From: CAWDVH01 sp963805705
GTDB taxonomy: Bacteria; Actinomycetota; Actinomycetes; Streptosporangiales; Streptosporangiaceae
Reading direction: 5' to 3'
Assembly (NCBI GenBank): GCA_963805705.1
Contig: CAWDVH010000005.1
Coordinates: forward strand, 248,001 to 312,000
DNA length: 64,000 nucleotides
This document shows positions 40,854-49,142 of the stretch, piece after piece. The notes under the pieces were generated by a model. That model searched no databases. It had not been told where the DNA came from and saw only the letters and a program-made list of their open reading frames with translations. The first letter of the stretch is position 1. Each line of letters begins with the position of its first letter. The position numbers and the translations under genes were made by a program.

Positions 40854-42561
40854 ATGGACGTTCCCGATCTGGTATTGCTGCTGTGTCGGGCTGACTGGAC
40901 CGGGCTCAGCCTGTCGGCCGACCTGACTACGTGGACCGACCGCGTGGTCCTGGAGCAGATGTATGCCTCAGCTCATCGCACCGGGTTCATGGCGGCGGCG
41001 TGGCCGTCACAGCAGCCGCCGGACAGCCCGGCTGAGCAGGCCGAATCTCAGCTCGGTGAGGCAACGCGCAACTCCAGCCACCTGCTGTCAGCCCCCGGCG
41101 GCCGGTTTCGCGAGGAGACCAGCGGACCGGGCGCGCCGGCCATCCTGCGGCCATCCGACGGCGCATCTTACTGGCATGCGAACCGCAAGGTCATTCTGTC
41201 GTCTGGCCAGGCGACTCCTCCTTGGGACGAGCTGCTGTGCCCGGCGTGGCTGCCCGCCAGGTTCGAGCTCGAGCTGGCTGGCCAGACGATCATCGGAGAG
41301 CGGCAGGCGCTGCGGATCGCGGCCACGCCCCGGCCCGTCCCGCGCGGGGACACCCCCGGCTTCCGCCGGTGGCGGCCAGGCGACGACCTGATTGACCGGG
41401 TGGACGCCGCCATCGATGCCGAGCTGGGGATCCTGCTGTCCTGCGAGTGGCTGTGCGGCGGGCAGGTTCTCAGGCGCAGCGAGCTCACCGGCATCACGCT
41501 CAACCCGGCCCGGGCTACTGACCCTGGCCAGTTCGCGCCGCCGCCAGGTAGCGCCGGCGGCCATCACTCCCGCGCTGGGCCCGGATGGCAAGCCGCAAAG
41601 GCCGCGGCCGGGATCGGCGCGACGGCCCTGAGCCTGGCGGTCAGGCACGCGCCGCGCCTCTCGCGCACTCCCGCGCGGCCCAGCGAGCCGATGCCAGCCG
41701 GCAGTCAGGACGCGGCCAGCCAGCCAGGCTCAGACGGCCCGGTCAGTGACCAGCTCATCGGCCTGCTGTACCGGGCGGGCCTGCAGGCTACCGAGCTGGA
41801 CGCTGAGCTGCACCAGTGGCACGACTCAGCCGCGTTCGCGCAGTGGCTGCGGTCGGCCGGCGGCCGGTCCGGGATCGGCGGCCTGCAGCAGCTGGCGGAT
41901 GCGCTCGGCGAACTGCGCGAGGAGTCCTATCGTCGCTCGGTCATCCGCGCTGGCCTGCCGGACCGCTACCGGATCGACGACATCGAAGGCCAGCAGCTGC
42001 CGCGTTCGTGGACCAGCATCGCCTGCGACGGCCGGCAGCGCTGGCGGGTCTACCCCGATCGGGTCTGCGTCGGCCCGGCGGCGGCGATGCCGCGAGCGTT
42101 TTGCACCCTGCTCGACCCGGCTTTGGCTGCTCGACTGGCAGCTGTCAGCCGGCCGCGATGTCAGCGTCGACGGCAGGCCAGGCCACCTGGTGCGCATCCG
42201 CCCTGCGCGGGACTCCGGCCGCCATGGGGCAAGCGCGCAGCCAGCCGACGCTGTCATCGACGCCGAGCTTGGCATCCTGCTGCGCCTGACCTACCGCCTG
42301 GCGGGCCAGCCGGAACTCTGCTTCGAGCTGCGTGGTGTTAGCGTGCGGCCGCCTCGCGAGCCCGCCACGTTCCGGATTGAGGTTGCCGCCGGCACGCGGG
42401 TCGTGCCCGGTACCGGACGGCTGCTGGACGAAGTCAACGCTCCCGCGCCGGTCAAGAAGGCCGCCGACCTGGCGGGCCGGGCCGTGGCAGGCGCGGCGTC
42501 GGTGGGCAGTTTCCTCGGCAGCATCCAGGGCCGCAAGGGGGCGCACGGCAAGCCGGAATGA
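40854..42561 (+). pseudogene. two-repeat hypothetical protein, frameshifted near 42122
   Basis: Two similar halves. Half 1 starts VPDLVLLLCRADWTGLSLSADLTTW and has DAIDAELGILLSCEWLCGGQVLRRSELTGITLNP. Half 2 starts SDQLIGLLYRAGLQATELDAELHQW and has DAVIDAELGILLRLTYRLAGQPELCFELRGVSV. The first frame is good to about 42120 (TLLDPA); the sequence resumes in the next frame as WLLDWQLSAGRDVSVDG until 42561. One extra T in GCTTTGG explains the break. The DAELGILLR pattern recurs in actinobacterial lipoprotein-sorting-like (LolA-fold) proteins; that link is weak. No signal peptide. Confidence 0.65.
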
Positions 42562-42594
42562 GTCAGGACAGCCGCAACGGCGCGTTTGACGTGG

Positions 42595-42834
42595 CTAGGT
42601 CGGACGGGGTGTGTCCTGCAGGCTCTCATGCCGCCAGTTCTGGCCGAACTCGCTGTCGTGGAGCCTGCGCAGGCTGTGCGCATAGTGGTCCAGCCGATCG
42701 GCGGCATGCTGCATCTCGTGAAAGTCATGGCCATGATCGCGGGGGGACGTTTTCTCCTCGCCCCGCTTGCGCACGATGCGCAGTTCCTCCCGGCTAAGCT
42801 CCGCGATCTTGCCTAGCGTCTCTTCCAGCGTCAC
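42595..42834 (-). CDS. small charged hypothetical protein, 79 aa
   Basis: A GTG start with AGAGGAGA 7 nt upstream is a strong ribosome site and argues that this short frame is real. It is rich in Glu/Arg/His and predicted helical (LEETLGKIAELSREELRIVRKRGEEK, then MQHAADRLDHYAHSLRRLHDSEF). No family recognised. It is convergent with the two-repeat gene. Confidence 0.5.
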   Translation of the reverse strand: MTLEETLGKIAELSREELRIVRKRGEEKTSPRDHGHDFHEMQHAADRLDHYAHSLRRLHDSEFGQNWRHESLQDTPRPT

Positions 42835-42999
42835 TTCAATCTCCTCTGGTCAGTCCCGTTAGGACCTCGGGGGGCCCGGCCGGCGTCATGAGTGCTGCCC
42901 GCATGCCATGAGTCTCCCTCAGGTCAGGATCATTCACCACGCGGGCGCGGTCGAGGACGCTGCCCTGGGGAAGCGCGCCGGCCCAGCGCCGGCGGCCAG

Positions 43000-43057
43000 T
43001 AAGTCGCTTGACAGAACTCACTGGTCCCTGAAACAGTAAGTCTTCTGAAGCGACTAA
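43000..43057. promoter_or_regulatory. two 21-bp HxlR-type operators (TAAGTC-N9-GACTTA)
   Basis: Site A at 43000-43020 (TAAGTC-N9-AACTCA) shares its first 13 bases, TAAGTCGCTTGAC, with the palindrome upstream of the HxlR gene at 54.87 kb. Site B at 43037-43057 reads TAAGTC-N9-GACTAA. They are 37 bp apart and end 39 bp before the gene at 43097. Confidence 0.6.
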
Positions 43058-43096
43058 CTAGATTCCGAACCGCCGGAAGCCGGGAGGACCACGGTC

Positions 43097-43666
43097 ATGA
43101 CCACGCCGATCACCCTTAACCGTGACGTCGAATCGCTCAAGGTCGCCGCACGCTGGCCCGGCGCGGATCAGGCGACCGTCATCACCCTCGACCAGACCGG
43201 CCATGACATCGATCAAGGCCCCCGTGACATCGGTGGCGGCCTTACTGAGACGTACATCTGCGCGACGTGCGGCAGGCGGCATGCTGGGGCTCCGATCACG
43301 GCGGAGGACCTGGCGGGATGGCTGGCGATCGGCCGCGCGAACCTCTGGATCCGCAGGGCATGGGATCCGCCGTTCACCTGCTCGAGCTTCCGCAGGTGCT
43401 GTAGCCGCGGCGAGCTGCGCGACCAGCTGACGCGCTGCTCGTGGTCGCTTGGCGCCGCTTTTGTGCTCGACGACGCGTGCTTCATCAACCAGGTGGACGG
43501 CGGCGATGAGTGGCTGGCCATCCGCCACGGCTTCGCGTTCGAGTCGATCAGCTGGTGCGCCGTCATCGAGAGCGGCGGCTTCGATGAGCTGCTGGCATCG
43601 CTACTGGCAGCCACCCCCGAACAGTGCAGGACCCTTACCTACAGTCACGCGGGGCGGCAGGGCTGA
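43097..43666 (+). CDS. hypothetical cysteine-rich protein, 189 aa
   Basis: ATG with GGGAGG upstream. A CxxC pair (ICATCGRRHAGAP) resembles a zinc knuckle, and further cysteines occur in CSSFRRCCSRGE and TRCSW. The C-terminus GFDELLASLLAATPEQ is helical. It ends in a TGATG junction with a methyltransferase gene, so it once belonged to that operon. No family recognised. Confidence 0.55.
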   Translation: MTTPITLNRDVESLKVAARWPGADQATVITLDQTGHDIDQGPRDIGGGLTETYICATCGRRHAGAPITAEDLAGWLAIGRANLWIRRAWDPPFTCSSFRRCCSRGELRDQLTRCSWSLGAAFVLDDACFINQVDGGDEWLAIRHGFAFESISWCAVIESGGFDELLASLLAATPEQCRTLTYSHAGRQG

Positions 43667-43977
43667 TGGCTGTCACGGTTACCACCGCCGTCCGCGCGAT
43701 CCTGGCCCGGGCCGCCACTGACGGGAACGCGCTCACGATCGGCGAGCGCCTCGATCCGGGCACCTACGCCAAGGTCACCCGCGTCCTGGAGATCGCCGGC
43801 GCGACATGGAGCCGCCAGGCGCAGGCTCACCTGTTCCCCGGCGACGCCGGCGAGGCTGTCGCCGTGCTGCTGTCGCGTGACCGGGTGACCTCGGCCGCCC
43901 AGGAGCAGGGATGGTTCCCCACCCCGCCAGCCGTGGCCGCCCGGCTCCTGGAGCTGGCAGCAGTCGCGCCGGCATGA
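43666..43977 (+). pseudogene. N-terminal fragment of a DNA/SAM methyltransferase
   Basis: 103 residues ending WFPTPPAVAARLLELAAVAPA. This is the usual lead-in of phage/plasmid-type methyltransferases, where a VLEPSAGTG SAM loop follows. Here a stop and loss of similarity come just before it, although the shifted frame would read A-P-A-M-R-V. The rest of the gene has been deleted and replaced by the end of a truncated transposase at about 43985. ATG overlaps the upstream stop by 1 nt. Confidence 0.6.
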
Positions 43978-43984
43978 GGGTCGG

Positions 43985-44924
43985 GCGATCAGCTCGTCTT
44001 TCCCGTCACCAGCACGGCCGGGCACGGTGTATTCCACCACCCGGACAGTCACGGCCTTGTCCTGGTCCAGGTCCGCTCCGGCGCGGGCAGCGCCGATGAG
44101 CGTGCGGCGGGCCTTGTCGTGGAGGCCCGGCCGGAACAGCACCGAGGAGTAGGACCCGTCCGGCAGCAGTTCCAGGACGGGCAGCACCAGGTCCGCCTTC
44201 ATCCGCCACAGCAGGGCCGCGCCGGATGCGGCGGCGCCCGTCCAGCTCTCGAAGGAGTAAAACCCGCGGTCAGCGATCAGCAGCCAGCCCTCTTCCAGCC
44301 GCGCGTGCAGCCGCCGGGCCATCGCCTGCTCGCCGCTGCCCCGGCCCGCGGCCGGCCCGATCTCCGCGTCGACCACGGCGTGGGAAGCACACTCGCTGAC
44401 GGTAACCACCCGGACCTTCGGGAACGCGCCCCGGTCCGTGCCGGCGCCCGTATACCCGAACGCCTCCGCGTTCTCCCGGCTGTCCGGGGCATCCCACTCG
44501 AACCCGTCGACCGCCATCAGCCGCCAGCCGCCCAGGAACGCCCCTCGAGTGAGCTGCCCGGCGACCGGCATTGCTACCTGCGAGAACAGCTCCCGCAGCG
44601 GCTCATGCCCCAGCCGCTGCCGGGCCTGGGTAATACCGCCGGACGTCGGCACGCCCCACGAAGCGTCCCAGCACTCCCACGAGGTGAGTGTCCCGGCCAG
44701 CCGCGCCGCGACCTCCTCATAGTCATCATCGGAGAACAGCGCCATCGCCATCGCGAAATAGACCATCACATGCGGCGGCAGCTTCCCGTCCGACCTCCTG
44801 GCCTGCCGCCCGTCACCAGGACCGCGTCATCGACCGCATCACGCGGCACCTAGGACGCCAGCACCCCGATCGAGATCTGATCCGTCAGACGGCCGCCCGC
44901 AGCCACCACGCCATTGTGCGCCAT
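43985..44924 (-). pseudogene. IS4-family transposase, disabled at both ends
   Basis: N-terminus MAHNGVVAAGGRLTDQIS from 44924 is stopped by TAG at 44850-44852; after another frame change the text resumes as DGKLPPHVMVYFAMAMALFSDDDYEEV. The DDE catalytic strings MAVDGFEWDAPDS and IADRGFYSFESW and the LLWRMKADLVLPVLELLPDGSY region are clear. Similarity stops after VEYTVPGRAGDGKDELI at about 43985, so the last third, with the catalytic Glu, is missing. The open frame then runs antisense through the methyltransferase fragment and is not real. Confidence 0.85.
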
Positions 44925-44996
44925 GAGCCGTGATCCTGACGGGCCACCAGGCTCATCGCCGCGACGGCACGCTCACAAGATCAACTTAAGTTAAGA

Positions 44997-45022
44997 GTCT
45001 GTCGATTATTAACCCGTAGGTT
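44997..45022 (+). repeat. left terminal inverted repeat of the ISAzo13-like element
   Basis: Core CTGTCGATTATTAAC; 22 of 26 positions match the reverse complement of the right end. Confidence 0.85.
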
Positions 45023-45059
45023 CTGTGATTTCCGCCCGGAAATGTGGTAGGGCGTTGGC

Positions 45060-46724
45060 ATGGCGGATTCCGGGGAGTTGCTGGCGGCGAAGTTCGGGGC
45101 GATCTTCCCGCATCTGGATGAGCGGCAGCGGCGGCTGCTGATGGGCGCTGAGGCGCGGGCGCTGGGGCATGGCGGTATCCGGGTGGTGGCACGCGCGGCG
45201 GGGGTCCGGGAGGCCACGGTGTCGCAGGGGGCCGCTGAGCTGGACCAGGGCGAGGAGCCTCTGGGCAGGGTCCGCCGGGCGGGCGGGGGCCGCAAGCGGC
45301 TGGCTGACCTGGACCCGGGCCTGCGGCCGGCGCTGCTGGCGCTGGTGGAGCCTGATGAGCGCGGTGATCCGATGTCGCCGCTGCGGTGGACGACGAAGTC
45401 GCTGCGGGTGCTCGCGGCCGAGCTCACCCGCCAGGGCCACCGCGCGGGCGCTGACACGCTGGGTGACCTGCTGCATGAGGAGGGCTTCAGCCTGCAGGGC
45501 AGCGCTAAGGCCGTTGAGGGGAAGCAGAGCCCGGGCCGGGACGCGCAGTTTCGTTACCTCAATGAGCAGGTCAGGGACCGCAGGGACGCCGGGGAGCCGG
45601 TCGTTAGCGTGGACACCAAGAAGAAAGAGCTGGTCGGCAATTATCACAACGGCGGCCGTGAGTGGCGGCCGGCAGGCGACCCCGTCCGGGTCAATGACCA
45701 CGACTTCCCCGACCCGGAGCTGGGCAAGGCCATCCCCTACGGGATCTACGACCTGGCCGCGGACACCGGCTGGGTGAACGTCGGCACCGACCACGACACC
45801 GCGCAGTTCGCCGTCGAGTCGATCCGCCGCTGGTGGAATGACGCGGGCCGGGCCGCCTATCCGCGCGCGCGGCGCCTGCTGATCACCGCCGACTCGGGCG
45901 GCTCCAACAGCACCCGCACCCGCGCCTGGAAGACCGAGCTGGCCGCGCTCGCCCTGGAAACCGGGCTGGAGATCACCGCATGCCACTTCCCGCCGGGCAC
46001 CTCCAAGTGGAACAAGATCGAGCACCGGCTCTTCTCCCACATCACCATGAACTGGCGAGGCAGGCCCCTGACCAGCCACGAGGTCATCGTGCAAACCATC
46101 GCTGCCACCACCACCCGCGCCGGGTTACGCGTCCGCGCCGAACTGGACACCGCGACCTACCCGCCCGGAGTGAAGATCAGCGATGAGCAGATGGCCGCCC
46201 TTCCCCTGCACCGCCACGACTGGCACGGCGACTGGAACTACACCCTGCACCCGCGACCGCCAGCCCCGCCGCAGCCGCCAGCACCGAGACCTGGCCGCGG
46301 CCAGCGGCCCGGCTGGGCACACCCCGCCCTCACCGGGATGACAGCCGCAGGCTGGGACCAGCTCACCACCGCGCTGGCCCTCCCCTACCAGGCCCAGGGC
46401 GAAGCCGAGATGCACATCGCCCGCGGCGGCCCCGCAACCCGCCGCCGCGCCGGCGGCCACCCCCAGGCCATGACCCTCACCGAGAAAACCCTGGCCACCA
46501 TCCTGCACCAGCGCCTGGCAGTAGCCCGGCCTGTCCTGGCCGCCCTGTTCGGCGTCTCCACCGGAACCATCGCCACAGCCGAACGGCAGATCAGGCCACT
46601 GCTGAAACGAGCCGGCCACACGATCGAGCCCGCCACCACCCCGCTCACCACCCTGGCCGACCTCACCGCATACGCATCAGCCCACGGCATAACACTCACG
46701 CCAAAGACCAAACCAGCGCGTTAA
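45060..46724 (+). CDS. ISAzo13-family transposase
   Basis: 554 residues. N-terminal HTH-containing part (LDERQRRLLMGAEARALGHGGIRVVARAAGV), then family strings PLRWTTKSLRVLAAEL, VSVDTKKKELVGNYHNGG, ADSGGSNSTRTRAWKTELA and FPPGTSKWNKIEHRLFSHIT that hold the DDE acidic triad. The C-terminus carries an extra region of about 130 residues with a Pro-rich linker and a second HTH-like segment (TILHQRLAVARPVLAALFGVSTGTIATAERQ), longer than typical members. The frame is intact, so the element may be active. Confidence 0.92.
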   Translation: MADSGELLAAKFGAIFPHLDERQRRLLMGAEARALGHGGIRVVARAAGVREATVSQGAAELDQGEEPLGRVRRAGGGRKRLADLDPGLRPALLALVEPDERGDPMSPLRWTTKSLRVLAAELTRQGHRAGADTLGDLLHEEGFSLQGSAKAVEGKQSPGRDAQFRYLNEQVRDRRDAGEPVVSVDTKKKELVGNYHNGGREWRPAGDPVRVNDHDFPDPELGKAIPYGIYDLAADTGWVNVGTDHDTAQFAVESIRRWWNDAGRAAYPRARRLLITADSGGSNSTRTRAWKTELAALALETGLEITACHFPPGTSKWNKIEHRLFSHITMNWRGRPLTSHEVIVQTIAATTTRAGLRVRAELDTATYPPGVKISDEQMAALPLHRHDWHGDWNYTLHPRPPAPPQPPAPRPGRGQRPGWAHPALTGMTAAGWDQLTTALALPYQAQGEAEMHIARGGPATRRRAGGHPQAMTLTEKTLATILHQRLAVARPVLAALFGVSTGTIATAERQIRPLLKRAGHTIEPATTPLTTLADLTAYASAHGITLTPKTKPAR

Positions 46725-46736
46725 TAATCGACAGTC
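46711..46736 (-). repeat. right terminal inverted repeat of the ISAzo13-like element
   Basis: Reverse complement core CTGTCGATTATTAAC; it overlaps the transposase stop codon at 46722-46724. Confidence 0.85.
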
Positions 46737-46770
46737 CCTAAGTGGCATTGTGTCAAGGGGAGGCTTGTCC

Positions 46771-47844
46771 ATGACGAAGGACGCCAGCTTCAAGAAGGTT
46801 GTCCGGCGCCACGCCGAGGAGACTGGGCAGCGCTACACAGAAGCGCTGACGGATCTCAAGGGTCTGGGTGCGCGAATGCACCACGAGCCAGTTGCCGAGC
46901 GGCTTCTCGCTCATCTTCGGGATCGCTACGGCATTGACCCGGTCGCGGCGACGAAGCTCAGTGTGCACAAGACCTACGTGTTCCGCATCGACCGCAATGA
47001 CGGCAGCCCTTGGGTCGCCCGCGCGTTCCCCCCAGCTCGGCCGCGTGCCGGTGTTGAGGGCGACGCCGCGATCCTCAGATTCCTGGAGCGGCAGGACTAT
47101 CCTGCGGAGCGCCTGGCCGTCGACGATGCGGTATCTGACTTTGATGGCAACGCGGTCCTCGTGACGCGGTTCGTTGAAGGCGTCCAGCTCCCCGATGGTG
47201 CCGCGAAGTTCGCCATGATGGGTGAGCTGCTCGGACGGCTGCACGCGCCGCCGTACGACGATTCCGTCGGCCGCCCGGGTGGAGCGAGTGGTGAGGACCC
47301 GAGCCGTGAGGGCACGCCGCGTCAGGACCTGCTGGCGGCCCTGTCGTTTCTCGACGCCGTCGACACGAAGGTCGCGGCCGCCGAGCGCGAGCGATTCGAG
47401 CTTCTCCGCGACCAGGTACGCTCGGCCGACGACGGTCACGGCCTTCCGGAGGGCTTGCTCCACGGAAGCCTCCTCCACGCGCCCGATCACGCCGTCTTGA
47501 GCGAACAAGGGCCAGTCGCGATCAACTGGAAGGCGTCCGGGCGCGGACCGCGCCTCGCCGACTTCGCTTACCTGATCTGGGGCACGGGTTCGTGGAACCC
47601 GCGCCGGCCGAACCAGGAGTGGATCGACGCTGCCGTCAACGCCTACCGCCGACATGTCGAGCCGACCGACGACGAACTCGGCCGGCTCGAGGCGGTCATG
47701 TATATCCGGACGCTCTACCTGACCTGTTTCGGCTACCGGCGCGCCCTCACCAACGGCTCGACATTCAATGAGTGGGGCTTCATCGAGCCACCCGAGTACG
47801 TCAGCTCCACCGCGGCCGCAACCCGAGCCGCGTTCCGCCGGTAG
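46771..47844 (+). CDS. degenerate aminoglycoside-phosphotransferase-like protein
   Basis: 357 residues, ATG with AAGGGGAGG upstream. The N-terminal RRHAEETGQRYTEALTDLKG is a short helical motif seen at the start of various actinobacterial proteins. A phosphotransferase fold follows: KTYVFRID...WVARAF (ATP lysine position changed), ILRFLERQDYPAERL, VLVTRFVEG. The catalytic loop reads LLHGSLLHAPD instead of HGDxHxxN, and the metal-binding D-x-D region reads INWKASGRGPRLADFAYL. Loss of both aspartates predicts no kinase activity. It starts 35 bp right of the insertion sequence. Confidence 0.7.
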   Translation: MTKDASFKKVVRRHAEETGQRYTEALTDLKGLGARMHHEPVAERLLAHLRDRYGIDPVAATKLSVHKTYVFRIDRNDGSPWVARAFPPARPRAGVEGDAAILRFLERQDYPAERLAVDDAVSDFDGNAVLVTRFVEGVQLPDGAAKFAMMGELLGRLHAPPYDDSVGRPGGASGEDPSREGTPRQDLLAALSFLDAVDTKVAAAERERFELLRDQVRSADDGHGLPEGLLHGSLLHAPDHAVLSEQGPVAINWKASGRGPRLADFAYLIWGTGSWNPRRPNQEWIDAAVNAYRRHVEPTDDELGRLEAVMYIRTLYLTCFGYRRALTNGSTFNEWGFIEPPEYVSSTAAATRAAFRR

Positions 47845-47949
47845 GTCGTCGTGCGAGCACGGTTGATAGTCCAGCGGGCTCGTTCGGCGGTGCTTGTGTG
47901 AGCGCGCCCGTAGAGGTCCCGGAAGACATCGTCGAGCGCCCGCGCACCC

Positions 47950-48230
47950 CACAACCGGCAGGTGAGCCAGTGCCTGGAAGAACTGCTGGCCCTGTGGCGC
48001 GATGCCCTCGCCGCTATCGTCGCCGTGGCGTCCAGGAGGGAGCATCCGCCTTCCCAGCCGCTATCGACGACTTCATCCTCCGCTTCGCCGCCCTGCTCGA
48101 CGAACTCGCGATCCTCCGCCTCCGGCAAATGCACCAGACATCCCGCAAGCGCCTCATCGAGCTGGCCCGGCGGCTGCCGCTCGGCGGATGGCGAGCGCGC
48201 GCAACGGGATTAGAAGCCAGACATCGAACG
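47950..48230 (+). pseudogene. remnant of a small helical protein gene (frameshifted)
   Basis: Protein-like text in two frames: CLEELLALWRDALAAIVAVASRRE up to about 48035, then ASAFPAAIDDFILRFAALLDELAILRLRQMHQ and SRKRLIELARRLPLGG in the next frame to about 48200. No start codon with a ribosome site was found. It may be a decayed gene; identity unknown. The remainder of 47845-48209 shows nothing. Confidence 0.35.
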
Positions 48231-48827
48231 GAGCTGGAACCATTCGGCGGTCGAATTGGGGTCCGCACATGGCTCCTGGATCAAGTTGGCGTTGTTCTGC
48301 GTGCTGGCGCCGGAGATACGCAGGCATAGCAGGGACTTCAGGTTCTGGAATATTCCCCATCCGGGTTGCGTCTCGATGACTATGAACTTCTGGCGAGCCG
48401 GAGTATTTGCGTAGTTACACGGCTCCTGGACTATCGCGGCGCCCCGCGCCTCGCTGCCATCCTTCACCGCCATGCATTTTTCGTTTGGGCTATTTTCGTT
48501 CTCGTTCCTGAAGAAATATCCATCCCCCGCCTCATCCAGCACGGCAAGCCAGCCGAAGTTCGTCTGGTTCAGGCAGGAGAACTGGTGGATCTGCACGCCT
48601 GACGTATGGGAACTGTTAGGTATGGACAGGCATTTGCCGGAGTTCTTGTTGACGAACTGCCGGTAGGGAGACGAGATCGGTGTATTGGTAAGCGGGGCGG
48701 CCAGGCGGGTAGGTCCAGAAGGACCGACCGGCGCCGCTCCGGCCACGCCGCCGGTGAGCGTCAGCGCCATCATTGTGCAGGCTGCCACAGTGAGAGCAGC
48801 GGGTACCAGGTGATGCCGGATTGCCAT
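48210..48827 (-). CDS. secreted ricin-type beta-trefoil lectin-like protein
   Basis: 205 residues. Sec signal peptide (about 1-31, AGA-A cleavage region), then a ricin-B trefoil: YRQFVNKNSGKCLSIPNSSHTSGVQIHQFSC, EKCMAVKDGSEARGAAIVQEPC and LLCLRISGASTQNNANLIQEPC give the three repeats with paired cysteines; QxW motifs are partly degenerate (FGWLAV, AEWFQL). It likely binds extracellular glycans. It is less GC-rich than its neighbours and divergent from the SARP gene. Confidence 0.82.
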   Translation of the reverse strand: MAIRHHLVPAALTVAACTMMALTLTGGVAGAAPVGPSGPTRLAAPLTNTPISSPYRQFVNKNSGKCLSIPNSSHTSGVQIHQFSCLNQTNFGWLAVLDEAGDGYFFRNENENSPNEKCMAVKDGSEARGAAIVQEPCNYANTPARQKFIVIETQPGWGIFQNLKSLLCLRISGASTQNNANLIQEPCADPNSTAEWFQLRSMSGF

Positions 48828-49142
48828 TGACTCGTCCTTTAGTCGGTCGCGCTTCGGCTGGGGTCGGGCCGAGAGTCAGCTCGGCAGGTCGTTCTGCAGG
48901 AATTGTGCGCTCTGGCTGTAGCGGCGCTGTAGCACGCCAGGCGTGGCCTGACCTTTCCGCGGGCTGCCAGCACCCGCGATGAGGCCGCCCGGCGGAGTTT
49001 TCGCGGATCCTGAACATCTCCGAAGTGCGTTAACCTGACTGATAACGCCGCTACGCGCATGACCGGCCTGCGATCCTACGGCTTGCCGTGAGCGCAATAA
49101 CAGGAACAGGGCAGAAGCTCCCGCTTCGGATCAGCGCTGGAG
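48828..49142. other. intergenic region between lectin and SARP genes with inverted repeat
   Basis: No gene supported. GCGTTA (49027-49032) and TAACGC (49043-49048) are perfect arms around 10 bp, about 95 bp upstream of the SARP start. SARP proteins normally bind direct repeats, so this could be a site for another regulator. Confidence 0.45.

Larger units (their letters stand above)
44997..46736. mobile_element. complete ISAzo13-like insertion sequence
   Basis: A 1740-bp element bounded by 26-bp imperfect terminal inverted repeats (22/26 identical; core CTGTCGATTATTAAC) containing one transposase gene. TAAG occurs immediately outside both ends (44992-44995 and 46739-46742) if the ends are set 1-2 bp wider, a possible 4-bp target duplication. 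It appears intact. Confidence 0.85.

Noticed and set aside
42836..43021. 61-residue minus-strand open frame over the HxlR-like sites
   Set aside because: Its start codon lies directly next to operator site A, it has no ribosome site, and it resembles no protein.
43645..44769. Full-length reading of the IS4 transposase to 43645
   Set aside because: Similarity ends at about 43985; the remaining residues are antisense to the methyltransferase fragment.
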